Origin: a virus
Virus record (IMG/VR): IMGVR_UViG_3300027797_000139
Coordinates: 1 to 24,123 of that record
DNA length: 24,123 bases
Strand: one strand, 5' to 3'
Below the pieces are notes generated by a model. That model made no database searches. It saw only the letters and a list, made by a program, of their open reading frames with translations, and was not told where the DNA came from. Shown here one piece after another: positions 17,281 to 24,123 of this stretch (position 1 is its first letter; each line of letters starts with the position of its first letter). Position numbers and translations under genes: made by a program.

Positions 17281-19080
17281 ATGGCAAAGTTCCTTACAAG
17301 TATTGACCTCCAGAAGAACCAACTGGTCAAGGCACGAATTGAGAACCTCTCGTCCGACCCTGCATCGCCAGTAGCTGGACAGATTTACTTCAATACCTCG
17401 TCCAACAGGATTCGTTACTACTCAGGAGCAGACTGGATTGAGCTTGACTCAGCCGTTGAGTCAATCAGCGTTGATGCACCTCTTGAAATTGAAGTTTCAG
17501 GCACAAGCGTAACTATCTCCATCACTGAAGCAGACGGAACAACCGACGGTTACATGACCGCAACCTATGCCGCTCTCCTTGATACTGCAACCGACGCGAA
17601 TACAGCCAGTGCTCTTGTACAGAGGGACGCAAGTGGAAACTTCTCCGCAGGAACTATCACTGCTGATTTGACAGGTAATGCAGATACCGCCTCCACCCTT
17701 GAGACCACTAGGAACATTGAAATCTCTGGTGACGTCACAGGTAATGCCGACTTTGACGGGTCAGCAGCAATTAACATCTCCGTTTCACAGGCCAACGATT
17801 CGGTTGACCTCGGTGTCCACACCACGGGTGATTACGTTGAGTCAATCGCAGTAACTGGTAACGGTCTGTCGTTTGACGCTGGTCTTGGTGGAACAGGCGA
17901 ATCGTCAACTCCTTCAATCAACTCCAACGCAACTGATGCAAACACGGGAAGCACCATTGTCTATCGTGATGCTTCTGGTGACTTTGCAGCAGGAATGATC
18001 ACCGCTGACCTGACTGGTGATGTAACTGGTGAGGTTTCGTCCCTTTCTAACCACGATACAGACGATGTTGCCGAGGGAACAACAAACCTTTACTTCACAG
18101 ATGCTCGCGTCCAGGCAAACAAACTCAATAGTCTTACTGTCCCAGATGGAGATGTAAGTCTTAACAGCCACAAGATCACCAACCTTGCAAACCCGACTAG
18201 TGCTCAAGATGCAGCCACTAAGGCTTATGTTGACGCAAGAGCATCTGGTCTCGATGTAAAGGGATCTGTCCGTGTAGCTACAACAGCAACGCTGAATCTC
18301 GCCACCGCACTAGAGGCAACTGATGTTGTTGACGGGGTCACTCTTGCTACTGGCGACCGTGTTCTTGTCAAGAACCAAAGTACTGCTTCACAGAACGGTA
18401 TCTATGTTGTTCAATCGTCTGGCGCAGCAGTTCGTGCCGCTGACGCAGACGGAACCGCCGATACGGGTGAAGTTTCGTCAGGAATGTTCACCTTCGTTGA
18501 AGAAGGAACAATCAACTCAGATTCGGGCTGGGTTCTTACGACAAACGGAGCAATCACTCTTGGAACCACGGGTCTTGCGTTCGTTCAGTTCTCTGGTGCA
18601 GGACAAATTACTGCTGGTGCTGGTCTTACCAAAGACGGGAACACACTTGATGTAGTTGGTACAGCCGACAGAATCACAGTCAACGCAGACAGTATTGACA
18701 TCGCTTCCACCTATGTTGGTCAAAGCACAATCACAACCCTCGGAACTGTTGCTACTGGTGTTTGGAATGGCACGGCTGTAGCGGTCGCTTACGGCGGTAC
18801 AGGGGCTACAACAGCCGCTGATGCAAGGACAAACCTTAGTGCAATCACAAAGTATGCAGCGACCATTACTGGTACAGGTGTAGCAACAAGCTTTACCGTT
18901 ACGCACAACTTCAACACCAAAGATGTGACCGTTTCTGTCCGGGACACACTCTCGGGTCTTGACGACATCGTCTACCCAGATGTGCGTATGGCAACAGCAG
19001 ACACCGTGTCGATCGTGTTTGACCAGGCACCAGCTGGTGGAATCACCCCACAGACCTACAGGGTTGTTGTTACTGGCTAA
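17281..19080 (+). CDS. Tail fibre protein (cyanophage/T4-like type)
   Basis: 599 residues. Residues 1-56: 'FLTSIDLQKNQLVKARIENL', 'AGQIYFNTSSNRIRYYSGAD', a standard fibre-base opening. A 27-residue unit with 'TDANTxS' and 'VQRDASGNFSAGTITADLTG' occurs at 105-131 and again at 221-247. Residues 295-440 form the large conserved module of cyanophage fibres: 'HKITNLANPTSAQDAATKAY', 'VTLATGDRVLVKNQSTASQN', 'DSGWVLTTNGAITLGTTGLA'. The shaft 'VAYGGTGATTAADARTNLSA' and the C-terminal domain 524-599 ('FTVTHNFNTKDVTVSVRD', 'YRVVVTG') follow. Its stop overlaps the convergent halogenase by 11 nt. Confidence 0.8.
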   Translation: MAKFLTSIDLQKNQLVKARIENLSSDPASPVAGQIYFNTSSNRIRYYSGADWIELDSAVESISVDAPLEIEVSGTSVTISITEADGTTDGYMTATYAALLDTATDANTASALVQRDASGNFSAGTITADLTGNADTASTLETTRNIEISGDVTGNADFDGSAAINISVSQANDSVDLGVHTTGDYVESIAVTGNGLSFDAGLGGTGESSTPSINSNATDANTGSTIVYRDASGDFAAGMITADLTGDVTGEVSSLSNHDTDDVAEGTTNLYFTDARVQANKLNSLTVPDGDVSLNSHKITNLANPTSAQDAATKAYVDARASGLDVKGSVRVATTATLNLATALEATDVVDGVTLATGDRVLVKNQSTASQNGIYVVQSSGAAVRAADADGTADTGEVSSGMFTFVEEGTINSDSGWVLTTNGAITLGTTGLAFVQFSGAGQITAGAGLTKDGNTLDVVGTADRITVNADSIDIASTYVGQSTITTLGTVATGVWNGTAVAVAYGGTGATTAADARTNLSAITKYAATITGTGVATSFTVTHNFNTKDVTVSVRDTLSGLDDIVYPDVRMATADTVSIVFDQAPAGGITPQTYRVVVTG

Positions 19081-20536
19081 GTTTCTTGAGCGAATCCAGA
19101 TGGTCAATCAGATGATGATCACTCTGGCGTTTCTTGTATTCCCAGATTTCGGCTGACACTTTGTCGGTCATCCCGTAAGACGAAACAACCTGTGCCGATC
19201 TGTCTTGAGGGATGAGTCCTTGACCTTGCGCAACGTGCCAGAAGTGCGAGTGATGAAACATCTCATATCCGTTGGTGGGGATGTCTCGTTCTGTTGGTGG
19301 TCTTTCGGCCCAGAGCGCAAGCAAATCCGCTAGATACGGTGGTGCAGTAACAGAGGCCCGTGATCTCCACATCTCAGTGTCGTCTCGATCGGTCATGTAA
19401 TGCAGGAAGATCATGGCAAGGATGTTCTCCATCATTGCGGCCATATCCTGGTTGTGACGTTTCGGTATCGCCGTGTCGCCCCTCCTGAAAGAAGCAAGAC
19501 ACAAAGCAAGCGAACGCGCTTGCTGGATCGTTGACCCGATGCTTGAAGCCTCTAGAGGCTCAACAAACGAAGACGACAAACCAACAGCAACAACATTCTT
19601 AGTCCACTGCTCATTGAGGTATCCAGACTCAAACTTGATTGTTCTCGCCGGCTCCACCTCAAAGCCAAGCATCTCTGACATTTCGGCTACTGCTTCATCT
19701 ACCGTAGTGAACTCATCAGAGAACACATAGCCGTTGCCTCGGCGTTCCTGTGTTGGTATTTCCCACGACCATCCGCTCTTCATCGCTCTGGCCCATGTGA
19801 ATGTCCAGACTTTCCCATCCTCGGAGGGAGGTGTTGGGAATGCAATAGCTGAGTTCATTGGGAGGTAATCGCTGTACTTGTTCCATTTGGTGTTACCCAC
19901 GGCGGAGCAGATGACACGCTTGAAACCTGTTGCGTCTAGAAAGAATGAACCTTCAATGGTTGTTCCGTCTTCGGTTGTAACAGACTCAACGTATCCGTCT
20001 TCTGGCGACACTTCAACGGTAGACACGATGCCTTCTACCATTCGGATGTTTCTTGCGATGCAGAGAGATGTCAGGTATTCGTTCAACTTGAAGGTGTCAA
20101 AGTGAAACTGGTTCACACCGTCATGTGGCTTGTCGGCTTGAACCTTTCCTTCTATTAGACCTCGTGTTGAGAGCGAACTTGTCAGTATCTTTCCATCAGC
20201 ATTCAGTCCGTTGTAGAGAAGCAAGGCCGCGAAAGGCCCCATCGGATCCGAGGTTGAGATGCTATGGAAATAGTCGGGGGTGTGCTTCGTCCAGTTCTTG
20301 TATCTGATACCCATCTTGTGGGTCGCAGCAGTCTTCACTAGAAGTTCAGCAACAGGGATATCGCACAGGTTCATGAACATACGCCAATGCTCGGTTGATC
20401 CTTCACCTACACCGATGATGCCTATTTCTTTCGAGGAGATGACTGTGATGGGTCGGTTAGGAAAGGCTCTACGGAGTATCAACGCATTGATGAGACCAGC
20501 AGTTCCTGATCCAACGATGACTATCTCATCGGTCAT
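19070..20536 (-). CDS. Flavin-dependent tryptophan-halogenase-like enzyme (viral halogenase)
   Basis: 488 residues, the family's usual length. FAD-binding G-S-G-T-A-G is at 9-14, and 'GVGEGST' at 42-48. The halogenase signature W-x-W-x-I-P is intact at 256-261 (GWSWEIP). The catalytic Lys is K74 ('ATHKMGIRYKNW', aligned from memory with PrnA Lys79), and E326 in 'SSFVEPLEASSIG' corresponds to PrnA Glu346. All core features are therefore present and the enzyme is likely active, using reduced FAD, O2 and halide to make hypohalous acid near K74. No flavin reductase is encoded in the window. The nearest known relative in concept is the cyanophage halogenase VirX1. Its start overlaps the previous gene by ATGA. 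Confidence 0.88.
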   Translation of the reverse strand: MTDEIVIVGSGTAGLINALILRRAFPNRPITVISSKEIGIIGVGEGSTEHWRMFMNLCDIPVAELLVKTAATHKMGIRYKNWTKHTPDYFHSISTSDPMGPFAALLLYNGLNADGKILTSSLSTRGLIEGKVQADKPHDGVNQFHFDTFKLNEYLTSLCIARNIRMVEGIVSTVEVSPEDGYVESVTTEDGTTIEGSFFLDATGFKRVICSAVGNTKWNKYSDYLPMNSAIAFPTPPSEDGKVWTFTWARAMKSGWSWEIPTQERRGNGYVFSDEFTTVDEAVAEMSEMLGFEVEPARTIKFESGYLNEQWTKNVVAVGLSSSFVEPLEASSIGSTIQQARSLALCLASFRRGDTAIPKRHNQDMAAMMENILAMIFLHYMTDRDDTEMWRSRASVTAPPYLADLLALWAERPPTERDIPTNGYEMFHHSHFWHVAQGQGLIPQDRSAQVVSSYGMTDKVSAEIWEYKKRQSDHHLIDHLDSLKKLSQ

Positions 20537-21240
20537 AGTTCAACTAACCACTCCGTGTTGCTCGGATGTAGTTTCTCTCTAGATAACTGAATCCAAGCCT
20601 TAAACGCTGGAGACAATGTGTATGGTCCTGGATTGCGGGACGACACATTGATGTCTTGTTCCCCTTTGAGGTATCTGTAAACTTCTTGATCTGGGAAAGA
20701 CATAATCTCTGTCATTACTTCTTCGGGAGGAGAAAGAACAGAAAGAATCTTCTTTGCAATCAATGGAAGGAGAGTGTCGTCGTTGAACGGTTCGTCGTTC
20801 AATGTGCTCCACTCCCAGATTGATCTAAACAAACCCCCAAGTGTGCGCGCAGACATCGGTGATAGAAGGACTTGCGTACCTGGGTAACAGTTCATCTCTG
20901 GCATGAAATCGCCCCAAGATCCATCCGTATTCTTCACGGCTCGTGTTGAATAAACGATATAGAAATGAGACTGGTAAGAAACTACCTGGGTGAACTCCTT
21001 GAGAGACCCGTCAGTAATGTCGGGGGATTTGTATCCCCATTGTGTCTTACCAAGGAGGGTTCCATCGTTGGGTTCCCATAAGAGACCAACAGGTCCAACC
21101 TTTCCGTAATCACAACGCAACAGTTTGCCTTCGGTGTATGGGTCGTTCTCGTCAACAGTTCGTATTTCGGCTGACTTGAACACAACGAAGATACCGTTTC
21201 CCGTATTGTCATTATCCCACCAGAGTTCTTCTTCGGTCAT
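20533..21240 (-). CDS. Unknown protein coupled to the halogenase
   Basis: 235 residues, not recognised. Contains nine Trp ('ELWWDNDNTGNGIFVVFKS', 'GLLWEPNDGT', 'FRSIWEWSTLNDEPFND') and mixed alpha/beta content, with a helical middle part ('TLLPLIAKKILSVLSPPEE') and a C-terminal 'FKAWIQLSREKLHPS'. No signal peptide or transmembrane segment. ATGA overlaps with both flanking genes imply linked expression and probably a shared process with the halogenase. It could be a substrate, partner or unrelated. No functional claim beyond coupling. Confidence 0.6.
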   Translation of the reverse strand: MTEEELWWDNDNTGNGIFVVFKSAEIRTVDENDPYTEGKLLRCDYGKVGPVGLLWEPNDGTLLGKTQWGYKSPDITDGSLKEFTQVVSYQSHFYIVYSTRAVKNTDGSWGDFMPEMNCYPGTQVLLSPMSARTLGGLFRSIWEWSTLNDEPFNDDTLLPLIAKKILSVLSPPEEVMTEIMSFPDQEVYRYLKGEQDINVSSRNPGPYTLSPAFKAWIQLSREKLHPSNTEWLVEL

Positions 21241-22028
21241 TGTTCTTTCCTGTTCTTCTTCAGGGCTTCATCAGCCTTGCGTTGTTCGCGTTTGTAAGCA
21301 TTCCCTCGATCAATGTTGTTGAGGTAATTCTCACCGGTTCCTCGTCCTTGAAGAAACCGGAACATTGACTGGTTGCCCTCAAGCAGTTTCGTACCCCTCC
21401 TGTTCCTCTTGAACGGTATGAGTTGATACATTGGCTGCCCAATAGGGATAGTGAACGGCTTGTCAGAAGTAACAGACAGAACGATATTGATTATGTGGTA
21501 GTAGTCCGTGTGGATTACACCCGGCATCACCGTGTAGTTCGGGTTTGGATCAAGGATTTGAGGAAGAACGAGAGTTGACCATCCTGGTGCTGTCTTTATT
21601 AGCCATGGGGTGACGAGTTTCGGATAGTGACCATTGATCTTGCGTTGTTCGGTGAATGGACAAGCAGATATTGAGGACGCAGGAAAGCCTTCAATCCTGT
21701 TTACTACGCCGTCGGGGTTCTCTGTTGACATAGGGTCGCATCGCAACTCAAAGTCTCTCCCGTCAGGAGTTGGTCTCACGTTGACATTTGTCCACATAGG
21801 AAGCGTTATCCCAAGCGAGATAAAGTCCAAGGTTCCGTAGCAGGTTCTGATTGACGCTTCGTCTCTGTTCTGGGAAATAAACCAATCTGGTTTCTTCTTG
21901 TTGTTCTGCCAAGGGCCGACTTCCATGAGTCTGTTGTCTCTAGGGATGAATAGCATCTCGTTTGAGCGAACCTTTGGAACGTCAGAGAAGAACTCAACAA
22001 TCTTGTACTTAGGATTTCTTCTAAACAT
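21237..22028 (-). CDS. Cyanophage-type conserved protein, possibly DUF6065-like
   Basis: 263 residues. The middle part has a pattern I recall from DUF6065-type proteins found in phages and bacteria: 'GITLPMWTNVNVRPTPDG', 'TPWLIKTAPGWSTLVLPQI', 'MPGVIHTDYYHIINIVLSV', 'FTIPIGQPMYQLIPFKRN'. This beta-rich pattern is consistent with a jelly-roll-like fold. The C-terminus is strongly charged ('GNAYKREQRKADEALKKNRK'), which may be a helix or nucleic-acid contact. An AGAAAG-type ribosome site precedes the ATG, and the end overlaps the next gene by ATGA. Biochemical role unknown. Confidence 0.5.
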   Translation of the reverse strand: MFRRNPKYKIVEFFSDVPKVRSNEMLFIPRDNRLMEVGPWQNNKKKPDWFISQNRDEASIRTCYGTLDFISLGITLPMWTNVNVRPTPDGRDFELRCDPMSTENPDGVVNRIEGFPASSISACPFTEQRKINGHYPKLVTPWLIKTAPGWSTLVLPQILDPNPNYTVMPGVIHTDYYHIINIVLSVTSDKPFTIPIGQPMYQLIPFKRNRRGTKLLEGNQSMFRFLQGRGTGENYLNNIDRGNAYKREQRKADEALKKNRKEQ

Positions 22029-22040
22029 TGGTTTGTCTTT

Positions 22041-22658
22041 CTATTGCAGCCAGGTGACTAGGGAGTATTTAGTTCCAGAGATGATTGGTCTTGCTGCGTG
22101 TTTGTGTTGAAACCCAGACGGGAACAATACAGCCATGCCGGCTTCTGGTTTGACGGTCACTCCATAGACTGGAAAGTCAAGTTCTCCGCCTTCGTAGTCA
22201 TCGTTGAGGTAACAGACAAGGCTCAAGACGCGTCCGTTCTGTGGCCCCGAATCCCAATGTGTTCTGTACTCAGTACCGACCGTGTATTTCAATACCGACA
22301 TTGGTTCGTCTTTACTTAGAGACAAATCGTACGAGTTTCTGTAATCCCAGATGCACTTGTCAATCCCAGAGAACACAGAGTCAAGTTCTGTCCTGACTTC
22401 AACGAGGTCTTCTGCTGTCACTTCACCTTCCCATATCGGGGCAAGGCTCATCCCGAGTGACGATCTGTAGTCAGAAACATACGTTGATCTAGTGTCTTGG
22501 CGATCCTCCGCTGACCTCTCCCATGAGAGTCGCGGCCATTCAGCTCTTGAGTGTTGTTCAATTACCTGAATAAAGTTCTTGGCATCAAATACATTCCTGT
22601 AGACATTCAGACAGGGGGACATTACTTCTAGGTTGAAATCAGCAGACAAAGAAACCAC
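22041..22658 (-). CDS. 2OG-Fe(II) oxygenase, prolyl-4-hydroxylase-like
   Basis: 205 residues from GTG 22658; an in-frame ATG at 22622 (residue 13) would remove the 20-nt overlap with the previous gene and is equally likely. The double-stranded beta-helix signature is clear: 'TVGTEYRTHWDSGPQNGRVL' with iron ligands H134 and D136, 'VCYLNDDYEGGELDFP', 'VKPEAGMAVLFPSGFQHKHA' with the third ligand H187, and 'ISGTKYSLVTWL' in which the 2-oxoglutarate-binding residue is K197 rather than Arg, as in several P4H relatives. Reaction: hydroxylation of a substrate using O2 and 2-oxoglutarate. It lies in an operon led by a collagen-like, His-rich fibre, so fibre Pro or Lys residues are a possible substrate (inference). 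Confidence 0.82.
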   Translation of the reverse strand: MVSLSADFNLEVMSPCLNVYRNVFDAKNFIQVIEQHSRAEWPRLSWERSAEDRQDTRSTYVSDYRSSLGMSLAPIWEGEVTAEDLVEVRTELDSVFSGIDKCIWDYRNSYDLSLSKDEPMSVLKYTVGTEYRTHWDSGPQNGRVLSLVCYLNDDYEGGELDFPVYGVTVKPEAGMAVLFPSGFQHKHAARPIISGTKYSLVTWLQ

Positions 22659-23058
22659 CTTCCGCCTTTACTTCTTCGTTCAAATAGACGGTAACCGAGA
22701 ATGACCCAGTAGTCAACGGTCGATAGAAGAATCTTGCATAGTGCTTCTCTAGGATGACTCTCTGTGCTTCTTCTTTATTGCCGTCAGGAGTTTCCACAAT
22801 AATTGAACACTCGTGCGATAGGTCGTCAAAGTCGTTGTAGTAGATGATTGGCCAAGCGATACCGACGGTTACGGTTTCATTTGGGAGGACAACATAGTGG
22901 GATTCCGGGACAAGAACGACGGACACCGCTTTGTCATCAAAGGAAGATCCTTCAAGCCTCTCATTGCTGCCGACGATGATGGGCAAAGACATCTCTGATG
23001 CTAGTTCTTCAGCCTCCGCCATCATTGACGGGTCGGGGCATAATACGGCTCTGTGCAT
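22639..23058 (-). CDS. Hypothetical protein, 139 residues
   Basis: Not recognised. A GAGGT ribosome site precedes ATG 23058. N-terminal residues 1-30 are alpha-helical in character ('SMMAEAEELASEMSLPIIVG'); the rest is beta-rich ('VSVVLVPESHYVVLPNETVT', 'ARFFYRPLTTGSFSVTVYLN') and resembles an Ig-like or jelly-roll strand pattern. 'VLVPESHYVVLPNET...AWPIIYYND' suggests surface strands. The last residues are FFVC. In the operon it precedes the oxygenase, overlapping it if the GTG start is used. Confidence 0.5.
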   Translation of the reverse strand: MHRAVLCPDPSMMAEAEELASEMSLPIIVGSNERLEGSSFDDKAVSVVLVPESHYVVLPNETVTVGIAWPIIYYNDFDDLSHECSIIVETPDGNKEEAQRVILEKHYARFFYRPLTTGSFSVTVYLNEEVKAEGGFFVC

Positions 23059-23076
23059 TACCTCAGCGTAGTGGTG

Positions 23077-23340
23077 CTACGGGAGCAAGGCAAGCTTATT
23101 GGTCGCCATTACATGCGATGAACAAGCTGTAACAATCCTGCGATAGACGTAACAATGAGGGTTGGAATCCTGTGTTGCGCCTTCTGGGAAGGATGCTGCT
23201 GGGTCGGAAAGATCAATGGTGTCTGGATCAATGTTGACATTTATGCACATGGAGTAAATCTCGGTCGAGGTTGTCTTTAGTGCGTTCTCAAGAGCAACTC
23301 TCTTGGTGGCGTCATCCATATCAAAGTTGTTAGGCATCAT
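23077..23340 (-). CDS. Hypothetical protein, 87 residues
   Basis: Unrecognised. A strong purine-rich ribosome site (GAAAGGAAAG) lies just upstream of two ATGs at 23340 and 23337. N-terminal helix 'MDDATKRVALENALKTTSTE', then 'IYSMCINVNIDPDTIDLSDP' and 'CYVYRRIVTACSSHVMATNK'. Three cysteines, no membrane segment. It follows the His-rich fibre by 10 nt and may be an assembly helper, but there is no direct evidence. Confidence 0.5.
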   Translation of the reverse strand: MMPNNFDMDDATKRVALENALKTTSTEIYSMCINVNIDPDTIDLSDPAASFPEGATQDSNPHCYVYRRIVTACSSHVMATNKLALLP

Positions 23341-23350
23341 CTTTCCTTTC

Positions 23351-24123
23351 TCATGCGTTTAGCACGACAATTTGCATACCGTTAGAGGAAGTGTAGCCTC
23401 CCGATGTTGTGCCAGAAGTATTGTAGACCACGCTTGAAGGCGTGGTCTCGGTAACGAGAATAAATCCTCCACCACCTCCTGGGGCGCCTGCTGTTCCGTC
23501 TGTTGGTGTTCCTGCGCGCCCTCCAGGGCCAGCCAAACCTTTGGCTCCACCTGCACCTCCAGCCCCACCTGCACCTCCAGCACCTCCTGGTTTGGTTGCG
23601 TGGTAATGGTAAGAATGCATCGCTGGTCCCGCAGACCATGCTGTAGCGACCTGATGAAATCGATGCCCGAAATGTTCGTGATTAAACTTGGTGGTGCCAT
23701 GATATCCAGGGTCATTATGGCCATGATGCCCATGGTCGTACATGTGTGCATACCCGCCGTGTGTACCACCTGTTGGGTTGTGGGTGTGGTAGTGGTCATG
23801 GTTAACTCCCCCACGATGTGAGAAGTGATCGGCAGGAATCGCTGCTGCGTTGTGTGTAGGGTTGTGACTGTGAGCATGAGGAGGGGCACCTAAGGCAGCG
23901 TGTCCAGTCCAAACAATGTAGTGGTCGGTGTGTTTGTATCCGTGTGTGTGGTAGTGCGGGTTATGAAAGTGCGGGAGACCTGTTGTGTGTGTATCTCCAC
24001 CACCGTGCCATGATGGTCGTGTGTGGTGGTAGTTGTTCACATGGGCTGCGTAATCTTGTCCCGGGGCTGTATGACCAGTTCCTCCAGCAACACCAGTAGC
24101 CCCATCGGATCCTGGTGTTGCTG
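23351..24123 (-). CDS. Histidine-rich collagen-like fibre protein, 5' partial
   Basis: The frame stays open to the window end, so the start is outside; the GTG at 24040 is merely an in-frame codon. Upstream in-frame residues (ATPGSDGATGVAGGTG) are collagen-like. From 24040 on, a 150-residue region has 36 His, in repeating H-x-H pairs (HFH, HYHTH, HAHSH, HDHYHTH, HEH, HYH), many next to Asn, Asp, Gly or Thr. It is followed by G-G-A repeats, a short G-x-y run (GLAGPGGRAGTPTDGTAGAPG) and a 40-residue beta tip ending 'MQIVVLNA'. H-x-H clusters in phage fibres bind Fe2+ in trimeric shafts (T4 gp37). Here the density is far higher than in known fibres. It heads the halogenase/oxygenase operon. Confidence 0.72.
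   Translation of the reverse strand, partial: ATPGSDGATGVAGGTGHTAPGQDYAAHVNNYHHTRPSWHGGGDTHTTGLPHFHNPHYHTHGYKHTDHYIVWTGHAALGAPPHAHSHNPTHNAAAIPADHFSHRGGVNHDHYHTHNPTGGTHGGYAHMYDHGHHGHNDPGYHGTTKFNHEHFGHRFHQVATAWSAGPAMHSYHYHATKPGGAGGAGGAGGAGGAKGLAGPGGRAGTPTDGTAGAPGGGGGFILVTETTPSSVVYNTSGTTSGGYTSSNGMQIVVLNA
23600..24028 (-). repeat. Histidine-rich low-complexity segment
   Basis: Codes for residues 5-147 relative to GTG 24040, with 36 His and at least ten H-x-H pairs; spacing of His blocks is irregular, roughly every 4 to 20 residues. Confidence 0.8.

Noticed and set aside
18517-19107. Minus-strand 196-codon ORF under the end of the tail fibre gene
   Set aside because: Overlaps a well-supported plus-strand fibre; product is cysteine- and arginine-rich, typical of a shadow frame.
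24038-24040. GTG as start of the His-rich protein
   Set aside because: The frame continues uninterrupted to the window edge with collagen-like sequence, so this GTG is an internal Val codon.

Overview
The window is a structural-gene region of a tailed bacteriophage with a contractile, myovirus-like tail. It has dense head-to-tail genes, many ATGA or TGATG start/stop overlaps, no RNA genes seen, and no replication, packaging or integrase genes. The host is not settled. The halogenase, the fibre repeats and the 2OG oxygenase recall marine and freshwater cyanophages. The peptidoglycan-binding domain in the tail hub and the possible leaderless starts would also fit a phage of Gram-positive bacteria such as actinobacteria.

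Plus strand 1-6621 is a baseplate module in conserved order: tube/baseplate adaptor, gpD/gp27-like hub carrying a peptidoglycan-binding domain, gp5/VgrG-like OB-fold spike, gp25-like wedge, J-like wedge and I-like tail protein. Several of these carry an extra small beta module resembling the FCCH-like modules of phage structural proteins.

Plus strand 6632-19080 is a large fibre and adhesin module. It holds a repeat fibre with two HxH motifs, a fibronectin-III protein, a membrane/coiled-coil small protein, two small proteins, a run of fibres sharing N- and C-terminal parts but ending in different tips (jelly-roll-like, glycine-rich, tail-collar, CBM-like), a 51-residue gene, a GT2-type glycosyltransferase, and a cyanophage-type tail fibre. 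Three of the fibres have collagen-like G-P-T stalks.

Minus strand 24123-19070 is a convergent, tightly coupled operon. It begins with an extraordinarily histidine-rich fibre that is open at the window edge, followed by two small unknown proteins, a 2OG-Fe(II) prolyl-hydroxylase-like oxygenase, a 263-residue protein possibly of the DUF6065 type, an unknown tryptophan-containing protein, and a flavin-dependent tryptophan-halogenase-like enzyme. The most interesting reading is that oxygenase, halogenase and the nearby glycosyltransferase form a toolkit that chemically decorates phage fibres or modifies host metabolites during infection. That is inference; the sequence shows only the enzyme families and their linkage to fibre genes.
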